A stretch of DNA of 64,000 nt. It comes from Propionibacterium australiense. GTDB taxonomy: Bacteria; Actinomycetota; Actinomycetes; Propionibacteriales; Propionibacteriaceae. The first letter of the stretch is position 1, and each line of letters begins with the position of its first letter. Shown piece after piece: positions 57,118-64,000 of the stretch. Location of the stretch: assembly GCF_003666605.1 (NCBI RefSeq), contig NZ_RCIV01000010.1, positions 1 through 64,000 of the forward strand. The letters are read 5' to 3'. The position numbers and the translations under genes were made by a program. Below the pieces are notes generated by a model, which was given only the letters and a program-made list of their open reading frames with translations, ran no database searches and had not been told where the DNA came from.

Positions 57118-57134
57118 GGGAGGAGCCTAGCAAA

Positions 57135-57187
57135 AGATTGCTCTCAATCTAATTGACAACAATTTAATTGTGTGCAATCGTTATTGC
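57135..57187. promoter_or_regulatory. Three adjacent OhrR-type operators
   Basis: Three inverted repeats lie in tandem between ohrR and bfr: AGATTG-CTCT-CAATCT (57135-57150), ACAATT-T-AATTGT (57159-57171) and GCAAT-CGTT-ATTGC (57174-57187). The central one is close to the classical OhrR palindrome. They overlap the likely divergent promoters in this unusually AT-rich 120-base gap. Confidence 0.7.
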
Positions 57188-57240
57188 GTCGGGCGGGAGC
57201 ACGATCCCGCAGAGCAGAAGACTGGAAGGTACGGATCACC

Positions 57241-57723
57241 ATGACAGAGCAGAACACGAACGAGATCATCGCCACCCTCAATGAACTCCTGGGCGTCTAC
57301 TGGGCGGCTTCGGCCCAGCATCAGGCGCACGTGAAACTCCTGAGCTCCTGGGGTCTGGTCGGTCTGAGTGCAGACATGAAGGCCCGCACCGAGGACGAAC
57401 CCGAGACCATTTCGGAGTTGTCCGACCGTCTGCTCGACCTGGGCGGCAGGCCCGACATCGTCTTCCCGGAGGTGCACATCGGGACCACTCTGCGTGAGGT
57501 CTTGGACAACGACATGGAACTGCAGCGCAATGCGAGCGAGGCGCTCAACGAGATCGCCGAACGGATGGGGCGAGCCCATGACGCCACGACCCGTCGTCTC
57601 ATCGAGCAGATCCTCTCCGACGAGGAACAGCACCTGTACTGGCTCCAGAGCGAGATCGAGCTGCTGGAGAAGCTGGGCGAACAGCTCTACACGGCGGCTC
57701 GCCTCAACCCCGCCGCGAACTGA
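57241..57723 (+). CDS. Bacterioferritin-like ferroxidase protein with altered iron/heme sites
   Basis: 160 residues, a four-helix ferritin fold of the bacterioferritin/Dps group. Helix A has NELLGVYW (Glu15), the next helix EDEPETISELSDRLLDLGG, then DNDMELQRNASE (Glu93) and SDEEQHLYWLQSEIELL (Glu128/129, His131). At the usual ExMxH site the sequence is EPET (53-56): the heme-ligand Met and one ferroxidase His are replaced by Pro and Thr. Heme binding is therefore unlikely and ferroxidase activity uncertain. It lies between ohrR and ohr, 53 bases from ohr, and should be induced by organic peroxide. The ATG at 57241 is preceded by GGAAGG; upstream in-frame codons are unlikely. Confidence 0.75.
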   Translation: MTEQNTNEIIATLNELLGVYWAASAQHQAHVKLLSSWGLVGLSADMKARTEDEPETISELSDRLLDLGGRPDIVFPEVHIGTTLREVLDNDMELQRNASEALNEIAERMGRAHDATTRRLIEQILSDEEQHLYWLQSEIELLEKLGEQLYTAARLNPAAN

Positions 57724-57776
57724 GGCGACGGGCACGACGACCGAACATCCACTCATCCCACAGGAAGGAACACATC

Positions 57777-58196
57777 ATGACTCCCCTCTACACCACCGAA
57801 GCGCTGAGCACCGGCGCGGGGCGCAACGGCCACGTGCGTACCACGGACGGCAGTGTCGACCTTGACATGGCCGCACCGAAGGAACTCGGCGGTAACGGTG
57901 CTGGGGCCAATCCGGAGCAGCTCTTCGCCTCCGGCTACGCGGCGTGCTTCCACTCGGCCCTGCTCGGCGTCGCCCGGAGCAGAAAGATCGACGTCACCGA
58001 CTCGAGTGTCGGAGCCCGGGTCTCGATCGGCAAACAGGGCGATGGCTACGGTCTCGAGGTGACTCTCGAGGTCATCCTCCCCGGTGTCGAGCATCGGCTC
58101 GCCACCGAACTGGCCGAGGCAGCACACCAGGTGTGCCCGTACTCGAACGCCACGCGCGGGAACATCCCGGTGACTGTCGTCGTCAGCGACGACTGA
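57777..58196 (+). CDS. ohr: Organic hydroperoxide resistance protein Ohr
   Basis: 139 residues of the Ohr/OsmC fold. The thiol-peroxidase cysteines are Cys57 (SGYAACFHSALLG) and Cys120 (AHQVCPYSNATRGNIPV), with the conserved Arg21 and Glu48. It reduces lipid and organic hydroperoxides, recycled by lipoylated proteins in known family members. AGGAAGGA stands before the ATG. Genetic context (ohrR, divergent, with three operators) supports induction by organic peroxide. It abuts the putative origin. Confidence 0.95.
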   Translation: MTPLYTTEALSTGAGRNGHVRTTDGSVDLDMAAPKELGGNGAGANPEQLFASGYAACFHSALLGVARSRKIDVTDSSVGARVSIGKQGDGYGLEVTLEVILPGVEHRLATELAEAAHQVCPYSNATRGNIPVTVVVSDD

Positions 58197-58584
58197 GCAC
58201 TGCGAGAACCCGTGGTCAGCAGTCATCCACTGATCCACTGCTCCTGTGTTGAGGATCGATCATCGTTCTTAAGTAATTCATCCTCTTAACAGCTGTGGGA
58301 ACTGTGGGAAACCAGCGTCCGCGCTGGTCAGGGCCGCTTGGTTCTGGGGATGAGCTGTTGAGGAACGGTGACCGGCCGACCACCGGGCAGTGGATTTCTC
58401 CGACCCATGGGGATGGCTCTGCACAGTGGATCCACTGAACCACCGAGTTGTCCACAGGACCATCACCAGTTGGGTGGAGGCGTCTCTGGGGATCCGCGGG
58501 GCCATGAGCCGGTGACGACGAGCGGCCGGCACCCATTGCAGGGTGCCGGCCGCTGCGCGTCGTCGGGTCGGGGGTTCGTCGCGG
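58197..58584. other. Candidate oriC between dnaA and ohr
   Basis: 388 non-coding bases at the 3' side of dnaA. They hold a DnaA box TTGTCCACA (58448-58456), two box-like TGTGGGAAC/TGTGGGAAA in tandem (58294-58311), an AT-rich strip (about 58265-58290, TTCTTAAGTAATTCATCC) that could be the unwinding element, and five copies of ATCCACTG: tandem at 58225-58240, inverted at 58388-58395, and an overlapping back-to-back pair at 58424-58437. The dnaA-dnaN interval is the usual actinobacterial oriC site; here only the dnaA side remains adjacent. Confidence 0.65.
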
Positions 58585-60039
58585 TCAGCCGCGGGCAGCG
58601 GCCTGCTTGATCTTGTTGGTGAGTTCGGACACCTGGTTGAACACGCTGCGCTGCTTGCGCATGAGCTCGCGGATCTTGCGGTCTGCGTGCATGACGGTGG
58701 TGTGGTCCTTGCCACCGAATTCCTGGCCGATCTTCGGCAGCGACAGATCGGTCAGTTCGCGGCACAGGTACATGGCGATCTGCCTGGCCAGGACGAGCGG
58801 CTGCGTCCGGCTCGAACTCGACAGGGCATCGACCGAGACGTCGAAGTACTTGGCGGTCTCGGCGATGATGAGCTGGGCGCTCACCTCGGCGTCGGCCCCG
58901 TCGGGGATGAGATCGGCGAGGACGCGGTCGGCCAGGTCGAGGGTGACCGGCTCCTTGTTGAGCGAGGCGAAGGCGGTCACTCGGATCAGTGCACCCTCGA
59001 GTTCGCGGATGTTCGTCTGGATGCGTGAACCGATGAACTCGAGCACATCAGTCGGCATGAGCAGCTGCTCGGCGGCCGCCTTGCGTTGCAGGATCGCGAT
59101 CCGAGTCTCCAGGTCCGGGGGCTGGATGTCGGTGATGAGCCCCCACTCGAAGCGGCTGCGCAGCCGGGACTCGAGTTGCTCGAGTGCCTTCGGCGGTCGG
59201 TCGGAGGTGAGCACGATCTGCTTCTGGGCGTTGTGCAGGGCGTTGAAGGTGTAGAAGAACTCCTCCTGGGTCTGCGTCTTGCCCTCGAGGAACTGGATGT
59301 CGTCGATGAGCAGGACGTCGACGTCGTCCCGGTACTTGCGCCGGAACTCGACCGTGCGGTTCTCCCCCACCGCGTTGATGAACTCGTTCGTCATCTCCTC
59401 GGTGGAGACGTACTTGACACGGACGTTCTCGTAGTAGTCGAGGACGTAATGACCCAGCGCGTGCAGCAGGTGCGTCTTGCCAAGCCCCGACTCGCCGTAG
59501 ATCATGAGCGGGTTGTACGCCTTGCCCGGGGCTTCGGCGACCGCCACCGCGGCGGCATGCGCGAAACGATTCGAATCACCGATGACGAAGTTGTCGAAGG
59601 TGTACCGCGGATTCAGGCTCTCGTCGGAAACGTTCTGCTCCTGGGGGGTCGTCGTCCGGGTGCTCTCACCGCGCAGCAGGGGCTGGGCACCCTTGCGCGG
59701 GATGAAACGGACGGGAGCCTCCTCCGTGTCGCCGGCCTCGTCGTCGTGATCCGGGGCACGCAGGTCCAGCTCCAGGTCGGGCTCGATCGTGATCGCCAGG
59801 TGCATCGAGCGTCGGTAGTAGTCGCTGAGTGCTTCCTCGAGGGCACCTCGCATCTTCGTCTCGATGCGCTCGCGGGTGAAGTCGTTGGGTACGGCGACCA
59901 TCATGGTCGACTCGTGGACGGTCAGCGGTTTCGTGTTGCGCAGGAAGGCGCCTCCACTGGCCCCGCACTCGGTGAGGACGTGCGCCCACGCCAGGTTGAA
60001 ATCGGGCTCACTGCGAGTCCCGCCAGACTCGACCGCCAC
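58585..60039 (-). CDS. dnaA: Chromosomal replication initiator DnaA
   Basis: 484 residues from the GTG at 60039, chosen because GGAGGG lies six bases upstream and the following NLAWAHVLTE is the normal N-terminus; the frame stays open to 60189. Domain I is followed by a short acidic linker, then the AAA+ core with Walker A (GESGLGKTHLL), Walker B (VDVLLIDDIQFL) and sensor motifs, and the DNA-binding signature GGKDHTTVMHADRKI. It binds DnaA boxes and opens the origin. DnaA boxes lie on both sides of the gene. It is divergent from rpmH. Confidence 0.97.
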   Translation of the reverse strand: MAVESGGTRSEPDFNLAWAHVLTECGASGGAFLRNTKPLTVHESTMMVAVPNDFTRERIETKMRGALEEALSDYYRRSMHLAITIEPDLELDLRAPDHDDEAGDTEEAPVRFIPRKGAQPLLRGESTRTTTPQEQNVSDESLNPRYTFDNFVIGDSNRFAHAAAVAVAEAPGKAYNPLMIYGESGLGKTHLLHALGHYVLDYYENVRVKYVSTEEMTNEFINAVGENRTVEFRRKYRDDVDVLLIDDIQFLEGKTQTQEEFFYTFNALHNAQKQIVLTSDRPPKALEQLESRLRSRFEWGLITDIQPPDLETRIAILQRKAAAEQLLMPTDVLEFIGSRIQTNIRELEGALIRVTAFASLNKEPVTLDLADRVLADLIPDGADAEVSAQLIIAETAKYFDVSVDALSSSSRTQPLVLARQIAMYLCRELTDLSLPKIGQEFGGKDHTTVMHADRKIRELMRKQRSVFNQVSELTNKIKQAAARG

Positions 60040-60512
60040 ACCGTCTCCCTCCGAGCACCTGTCCGCTCCGTTCACCACTGAGGTGCTGCGCGTGCCGGAA
60101 AGTGCCTGCTCTTCACGTCGAATAACTGTTGTACACCTGTTCACAAAATTATCCACAGGCATGGGAACATGTGGACAACCTGGGCCCACACGTCAGGAGT
60201 GCCCCGCCGTGAGCTGTTGCAGCGACGTCGGCAACGCTAGCGGCGATGGCCTCATCTCGCAACACGGCACTACCGAATCTACGCCCTGCCCGGCGTGTCG
60301 GCTGGACTGGGGTCCCTGAATGACAGCCTGGTAATTCCCCGCCCGGGTGCTGCTTTTGTGGATACGCCTGCCGCGGCCTAAACTTGACAGGCCGCTGACG
60401 TCAGCGGACGCCGTCGTCGGTTCATCAACTGGTTCCGGGTGGCCGGAACCGGGCGGCGAGCCGATGCCGGCGATGCGAATCGCCCTTCACCGACACAGTA
60501 GGGAGCCTTCCC
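60040..60512. other. dnaA-rpmH divergent intergenic region with DnaA boxes
   Basis: 473 bases without a gene. It contains two good DnaA boxes facing each other, TTATCCACA (60149-60157) and TGTGGACAA (60170-60178), in an AT-richer patch with related TTGTACACC and TTCACAAAA nearby. They may autoregulate dnaA or form a second half of a bipartite origin. Further on is TTGACA (60384-60389), a plausible -35 element for rpmH, and the palindrome annotated separately. Confidence 0.7.
60392..60407. promoter_or_regulatory. 16-bp perfect palindrome upstream of rpmH
   Basis: CCGCTGACGTCAGCGG lies immediately after a TTGACA box, about 105 bases before rpmH. Its place in the -35/-10 interval suggests an operator for a regulator of the rpmH-rnpA-yidD-yidC operon. 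Confidence 0.5.
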
Positions 60513-60650
60513 GTGAGCAAGCGCACGTACCAGCCCAGCAATCGCCGTCGGGCCCGTACCCACGGCTTCCGCGCCCGCATGCGGACACGCGCCGGCCGTG
60601 CCATCCTTTCGGCCCGTCGCCGCAAGGGCCGTACCGAACTGTCCGCCTGA
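60513..60650 (+). CDS. rpmH: 50S ribosomal protein L34
   Basis: 45 residues, strongly basic: [20 protein letters not shown] followed by [17 protein letters not shown]. The GTG start at 60513 is fixed by the invariant SKRTYQP beginning, with GGGAG upstream. It is the first gene of the rpmH-rnpA-yidD-yidC-jag group and diverges from dnaA, the canonical bacterial arrangement. Confidence 0.97.
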   Translation: MSKRTYQPSNRRRARTHGFRARMRTRAGRAILSARRRKGRTELSA

Positions 60651-60653
60651 GTC

Positions 60654-61025
60654 GTGTTGCCCGCCCAGGCGCGGCTTCGACGGTCCGAGGACTTCAAGGC
60701 CACCGTTCGTCACGGCGTTCGAGTTGGCCGTCCGACGATCGTCGTCCATGCCGGCCTCGCCGATCACGTTGCCCACGGTGATGACGTGGTTTCGGCGCAG
60801 GTCGGTTTCGTCGTGTCCAGGAAGGTCGGCAACGCCGTCACGCGCAACCGGGTGAAACGGCGGCTTCGTCACATGGCAGCAGCCCAGCTCAGGCAGGGGG
60901 TGCGCCCCGATCTGCGCGTCGTCGTTCGTGCGTTGCCCGCATCGGCCACCCAGCCCGGTCGTCTCGCCGGCGATTTCCGCTCCGCGTGGTGCAAGAGTGT
61001 CGAACGACTGGAGGCCGGGGCGTGA
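60654..61025 (+). CDS. rnpA: Ribonuclease P protein component
   Basis: 123 residues. LPAQARLRRSEDFKATVRHG at the start, VGFVVSRKVGNAVTRNRVKRRLRH (the RNR motif that contacts the RNA subunit) and VVVRALPASA are diagnostic. It joins the M1 RNA to mature tRNA 5' ends. GTG at 60654, three bases after the rpmH stop; the stop overlaps the yidD start. Confidence 0.96.
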   Translation: MLPAQARLRRSEDFKATVRHGVRVGRPTIVVHAGLADHVAHGDDVVSAQVGFVVSRKVGNAVTRNRVKRRLRHMAAAQLRQGVRPDLRVVVRALPASATQPGRLAGDFRSAWCKSVERLEAGA

Positions 61026-61342
61026 AACATCTGCTCATCGTGTTCGTGAAGGGCTGGCGGACCGTTATCTCTCCCCTGTACGGCGAGGTGTGCAAGTACT
61101 ACCCGACATGCTCGGCATATGGGCTCGAAGCACTTCGGCTGCATGGCGCGGTCAAGGGCAGCTGGCTCATCGTGCGGCGCCTGGTGCGCTGCCACCCATG
61201 GTCCATGGGCGGGATCGACCCCGTACCCGGATCCCCGCTCGAGTCCCGGCTCCGCGCCGAGGCAGACAACGACATCAGGGGCATCCGCCCCGACGAGCAC
61301 TCTCCGGTGAACGAGAACGATGAGTGCATCTCGATGAGGTGA
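61022..61342 (+). CDS. yidD: Membrane protein insertion efficiency factor YidD
   Basis: 106 residues. KHLLIVFVKGWRTVISPLYGEVCKYYPTCSAYGLEAL, with the conserved CKYYPTCSxY motif, then GSWLIVRRLVRCHPWSMGGIDPVP. A small amphipathic membrane-associated protein that assists YidC. GTG at 61022 overlaps the rnpA stop (GTGA). The C-terminal ~30 residues are a charged tail with no known role. Confidence 0.95.
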   Translation: MKHLLIVFVKGWRTVISPLYGEVCKYYPTCSAYGLEALRLHGAVKGSWLIVRRLVRCHPWSMGGIDPVPGSPLESRLRAEADNDIRGIRPDEHSPVNENDECISMR

Positions 61343-61344
61343 AT

Positions 61345-62430
61345 GTGGTGAACCTTCTCATGACAGTGATGTCCCTGGGTGACATCGGCTCGGCCATCAT
61401 GCAGCCCCTGTACTGGGCGGTGAGCGGCATCATCGTCGCGGCCCACTGGTTGTTCTCGCAGTTCATGAACCCGGACGCCGGTCTCACCTGGCTGCTCTCC
61501 ATCGTGCTGCTGACCTGCGTCATCCGGCTGCTCATGATGCCGCTTTACGCCAAGCAGTTGAACTCCTCGCGGGCCATGCAGTCGCTCCAACCCAGGCTCG
61601 AGGCCCTGCAGAAGAAGTACGGTGCCGACCGTGAGCGCCTCGGCCAGGAGACGATGAAGCTTTACAAGGAGGAGGGCGTCAACCCGATGTCCTCCTGCCT
61701 ACCCCTGCTTATCCAGCTCCCCATCTTCTGGGCGTTGTTCCGGGTGCTCAACTCCGCCTCGCGGGGCACGGACGTCAAGGGCTACTGGCTGAGCCGAGAT
61801 GCCGGCCTTGTCGACTCGCTGAGCAGCGCGCACATCTTCGGCGCAAAACTGTCGGGCACCTTCTGGCCGCTCAGTGGCGGTTTCGGGGCGACGCAGGTCT
61901 TCGCGATGGTCCTGGTCGTCGCGATGACCTCGCTCATGTTCTTCCAGCAGCTGCACATGCTCAAGCGCAACATGCCCCCCAGCGCGCAGACCGGGCCGAT
62001 GGCTCAGCAGCAGAAGATGATGCTGTACCTGTTCCCGCTCATGTTCCTGTTCAGCGGTTTCGCGATGCCGATCGGCGTACTGCTCTACTGGCTCACGACG
62101 AACATCTGGACGATGGCCCAGCAGTACATCATCATCCGCAACTACCCCACGCCCGGCACTCCCGCCTACATCGAGTGGGAGGATCGCATGCGTGCCAAGG
62201 GCCGCGACCCGAAGCAGATCGAACGCACCCGTGCCGACCGCGCCCGCAAGAAGCCGCGCACCGCCGGGCCGACCGAGGCCGTCAAGACCGATGACAGCGG
62301 ACGTGCCGTCGTCAACCGGCAGGGCACCTCACGGCAGACCACCCGGCAGACGACGGCCCGCGGCGGTGGACAGCGGCAGGTCGTCCGACGCCAGCCGGTG
62401 CGGACGACCAAGTCCCAGCGCAAGAAGTAG
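61345..62430 (+). CDS. yidC: Membrane protein insertase YidC
   Basis: About 361 residues. A five-helix insertase without the large periplasmic domain, the Gram-positive form: MQPLYWAVSGIIVAAHWLF, TWLLSIVLLTCVIRLLMMPLYAKQ (with the conserved groove arginine), CLPLLIQLPIFWALFRVL, then the final pair (MMLYLFPLMFLFSGFAMPIGVLLYW; LTTNIWTMAQQYII). The strongly basic tail (from KKPRTAG to QRKK) probably contacts the ribosome. The start is one of two adjacent GTGs (61345 or 61348) after GAGG; a GTG at 61324 inside yidD is less likely. Confidence 0.93.
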   Translation: MVNLLMTVMSLGDIGSAIMQPLYWAVSGIIVAAHWLFSQFMNPDAGLTWLLSIVLLTCVIRLLMMPLYAKQLNSSRAMQSLQPRLEALQKKYGADRERLGQETMKLYKEEGVNPMSSCLPLLIQLPIFWALFRVLNSASRGTDVKGYWLSRDAGLVDSLSSAHIFGAKLSGTFWPLSGGFGATQVFAMVLVVAMTSLMFFQQLHMLKRNMPPSAQTGPMAQQQKMMLYLFPLMFLFSGFAMPIGVLLYWLTTNIWTMAQQYIIIRNYPTPGTPAYIEWEDRMRAKGRDPKQIERTRADRARKKPRTAGPTEAVKTDDSGRAVVNRQGTSRQTTRQTTARGGGQRQVVRRQPVRTTKSQRKK

Positions 62431-62522
62431 ACCCATGCCCGGTCAGGCGCGAGCCGCGCCCGGCCGGCCGACGAACCATCCGTCCACGGATGGTCGAGGA
62501 CCACCCTGCACGAGGAGATCGC

Positions 62523-63092
62523 ATGAGCGAGAGCACTGAGTACGAGGACGAGAACCAGCCCGCTGATGTCGCCGAGGCTGCTGCCGCCGAGAACACCGAC
62601 GCCGAGCCGGCGCCGAGTCCGAAGACGGAGGCTCTTGAGGAACAACTGGTCACCGAGGGCGACATCGCCGCTGACTACCTCGAGGAGCTGCTCGACATCG
62701 CCGACATGGACGGCGACATCGACACCTACACCGAGGGTGACCGAGCCCATGTCTCCGTCGTCACCGATGACGTGACCCTCGTCGGAACCAATGGCGAGGT
62801 GCTCGAGGCATTGCAGGAGCTGTGCCGCCTGGCCGTCATGACCGAGACCGGTCATCGAAGCCGTCTCATGCTCGACATCGCCGGGCACCGCGCCAAGCGC
62901 CGCAAGGAACTTCAGCTCCTGGCCCAGGAGGCGATCAACGAGGTGAACCAGTCCGGAGAACCAGTTCACCTCGCGCCGATGAATCCCTTCGAACGCAAGA
63001 TCGTTCACGATGCCGTTGCCGCCGCTGGACTGTACAGCGAATCGGAGGGAGTAGAGCCACAGCGTTGCGTCGTCATCCAGCGTCCAGTCTGA
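62523..63092 (+). CDS. jag: Jag/KhpB-family KH-R3H RNA-binding protein
   Basis: 189 residues. An acidic N-terminus (about 1-45) replaces the Jag_N domain, followed by the type II KH domain (VVTDDVTLVGTNGEVLEALQELCRLAV) and the R3H domain (AHRAKRRKELQ-like helix, PMNPFERKIVHDAVAAAGLYSESEG). It is an RNA-binding partner of KhpA in other Gram-positives, affecting cell-division and envelope transcripts. Standard position between yidC and rsmG. Confidence 0.92.
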   Translation: MSESTEYEDENQPADVAEAAAAENTDAEPAPSPKTEALEEQLVTEGDIAADYLEELLDIADMDGDIDTYTEGDRAHVSVVTDDVTLVGTNGEVLEALQELCRLAVMTETGHRSRLMLDIAGHRAKRRKELQLLAQEAINEVNQSGEPVHLAPMNPFERKIVHDAVAAAGLYSESEGVEPQRCVVIQRPV

Positions 63093-63462
63093 GAGCACTG
63101 GCCCTGCTCGCAGTACCGATGGTTCGTCACGATGACCGGCCGGCTCATCATGCTGAGCAGCGGACATCCCACTGATGGCGGGCCCGCCTGGTGTGGATGG
63201 ATCGCATTTATCGGTGAGCGCCACGGTTGAGCTTTTGCGTGCTCAAGCAGCCTGGCGTCAGTGTGCTCGCCGTCTCGTGGCACCAGCGACAGGCACGGTA
63301 CGTACCCATGACAGTCTATTCAGGATTCAATTAATTCTGTGAGAGCGATTCTGACGCGAGTGATGTCGGATGCCGATCGCCGTGATGTGTTCGTGACCGA
63401 TCAGTGGTTCGCTCTGGTGCAGTATGAAGGAGCGCGCGATCGCCGGTTACAGGAGGGACGAC
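63093..63462. other. Non-coding gap between jag and rsmG
   Basis: 370 bases with no convincing gene. An AT-rich patch (CAGGATTCAATTAATTCTG, 63321-63339) about 125 bases before rsmG is the best promoter candidate. Codon-like structure is absent on both strands. Confidence 0.5.
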
Positions 63463-64000
63463 GTGGTGCAGAACGATGACGTGGTGAATGACGAGGGCGA
63501 TGGCGACGCAGCGCTCGCCCTGGCTGAGGAGCAGGCCCGAGCCCAGGCCAGAGAGCTGTTCGACGACTTCTCGGTGATAAATAACTATGTCGACAAATTG
63601 ATCACTGATGGTGTCACTCGTGGCCTGCTCGGTCCGAAGGAACCCTCACGGATCTGGTCCCGCCACATTCTCAACTGTGCTGCCCTGGGCGAGCTGCTCC
63701 CCTTCGGCGCTGATCTGATCGACGTGGGAAGTGGTGCCGGGTTGCCAGGCATCGTCCTCGCCATCGCCCGACCCGATCTGCACGTCACACTGCTCGAGCC
63801 GATGCTGCGCAGGTGGACCTTTCTTGGCCGGGTCGTCGATCAACTCGATCTTGCCGATCGCGTCAATGTTGTCCGTGGTCGTGCCGAGGACTGCCCTGAC
63901 AGTTACGAGGTCGTCACGGCTCGTGCTGTTGCTCGCCTGCCCAAGCTCCTCAGCTGGACCATTCCGCTGTTCTACCCCGATGGACAACTTCTCGCCCTCA
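63463..64000 (+). CDS. rsmG: 16S rRNA (guanine-N7) methyltransferase RsmG, cut by window end
   Basis: At least 179 residues, running off the window. An acidic, alanine-rich start (about 1-30) leads to FDDFSVINNYVDKLITDGV, then SRIWSRHILNC, the SAM-binding DVGSGAGLPGIVLAIARPD, LLEPMLRRWTFLGRVV and TARAVARLPKLLSW. It methylates the 530-loop guanine of 16S rRNA; loss gives low-level streptomycin resistance in other bacteria. AGGAGG lies seven bases before the GTG at 63463; a second GTG follows immediately. parA/parB are expected beyond the edge. Confidence 0.94.
   Translation, partial: MVQNDDVVNDEGDGDAALALAEEQARAQARELFDDFSVINNYVDKLITDGVTRGLLGPKEPSRIWSRHILNCAALGELLPFGADLIDVGSGAGLPGIVLAIARPDLHVTLLEPMLRRWTFLGRVVDQLDLADRVNVVRGRAEDCPDSYEVVTARAVARLPKLLSWTIPLFYPDGQLLAL

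Noticed and set aside
63005-63283. Minus-strand 92-codon frame between jag and rsmG
   Set aside because: Overlaps jag, begins without a ribosome-binding site and gives a product with no family resemblance.

Overview
This is a 64 kb stretch of a high-GC actinobacterial chromosome around the replication origin. The core block rpmH-rnpA-yidD-yidC-jag-rsmG on one side of dnaA, and dnaN-recF-dciA-gyrB-gyrA-DUF3566 on the other, is the classic actinobacterial oriC neighbourhood. Gene content (SpaA-type pilus with class C sortase, Tad pilus, DUF3566 next to gyrA, sulfite reductase with a cysteine leader peptide) suggests Propionibacteriales, perhaps Propionibacteriaceae. That placement is inference from gene content; no 16S gene is in the window.

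Layout. 1-9.3 kb: a polymorphic-toxin locus on the minus strand. A 2,063-residue RHS protein (secretion-type helical N-terminus, RHS shell, pretoxin Hint protease, nuclease-like tip) is followed by a two-block pentapeptide-repeat protein that is the candidate immunity partner, then by a broken second pentapeptide gene welded to an eroded RHS fragment. 9.5-13.9 kb: a DUF2218 protein behind a possible DtxR/IdeR iron box, a purine permease fused to an OHCU-decarboxylase-like domain, and a GH32 beta-fructosidase. 14.2-23.3 kb: a compact Tad (Flp) pilus operon ending in an unusual membrane LysM-BTAD regulator. 23.3-27.7 kb: a phosphofructokinase of eukaryotic tandem architecture, then a two-component system wrecked by a frameshift, loss of its regulator and an insertion sequence whose own transposase carries a stop codon. 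28-29.7 kb: an acyl-CoA ligase behind paired operator-like repeats. 29.9-38 kb: a sortase-assembled pilus (tip, shaft, sortase C) with a large LuxR-type regulator upstream. 38.5-40.6 kb: tRNA-Ile(GAT), then a restriction-modification island whose BglII/BstYI-like endonuclease is frameshifted while its methyltransferase, fused to a helix-turn-helix domain, is intact.

40.7-64 kb: the origin region. dnaA and dnaN, normally adjacent, are separated by about 9 kb holding ohr, a bacterioferritin-like gene, ohrR, a MacB-like ABC transporter pair and nirA. The origin candidate lies between dnaA and ohr, where five copies of an 8-mer accompany a DnaA box; a second pair of DnaA boxes lies upstream of dnaA.

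How the parts work together: two surface-pilus systems, an interbacterial toxin and sucrose/fructan use suggest a surface-attached, competitive life. The ohrR-bfr-ohr block handles organic peroxide and iron. Several accessory genes (histidine kinase, endonuclease, transposase, second RHS module) are visibly decaying. The frameshifts and stop codons are read directly from the sequence, but single-base sequencing errors cannot be excluded.
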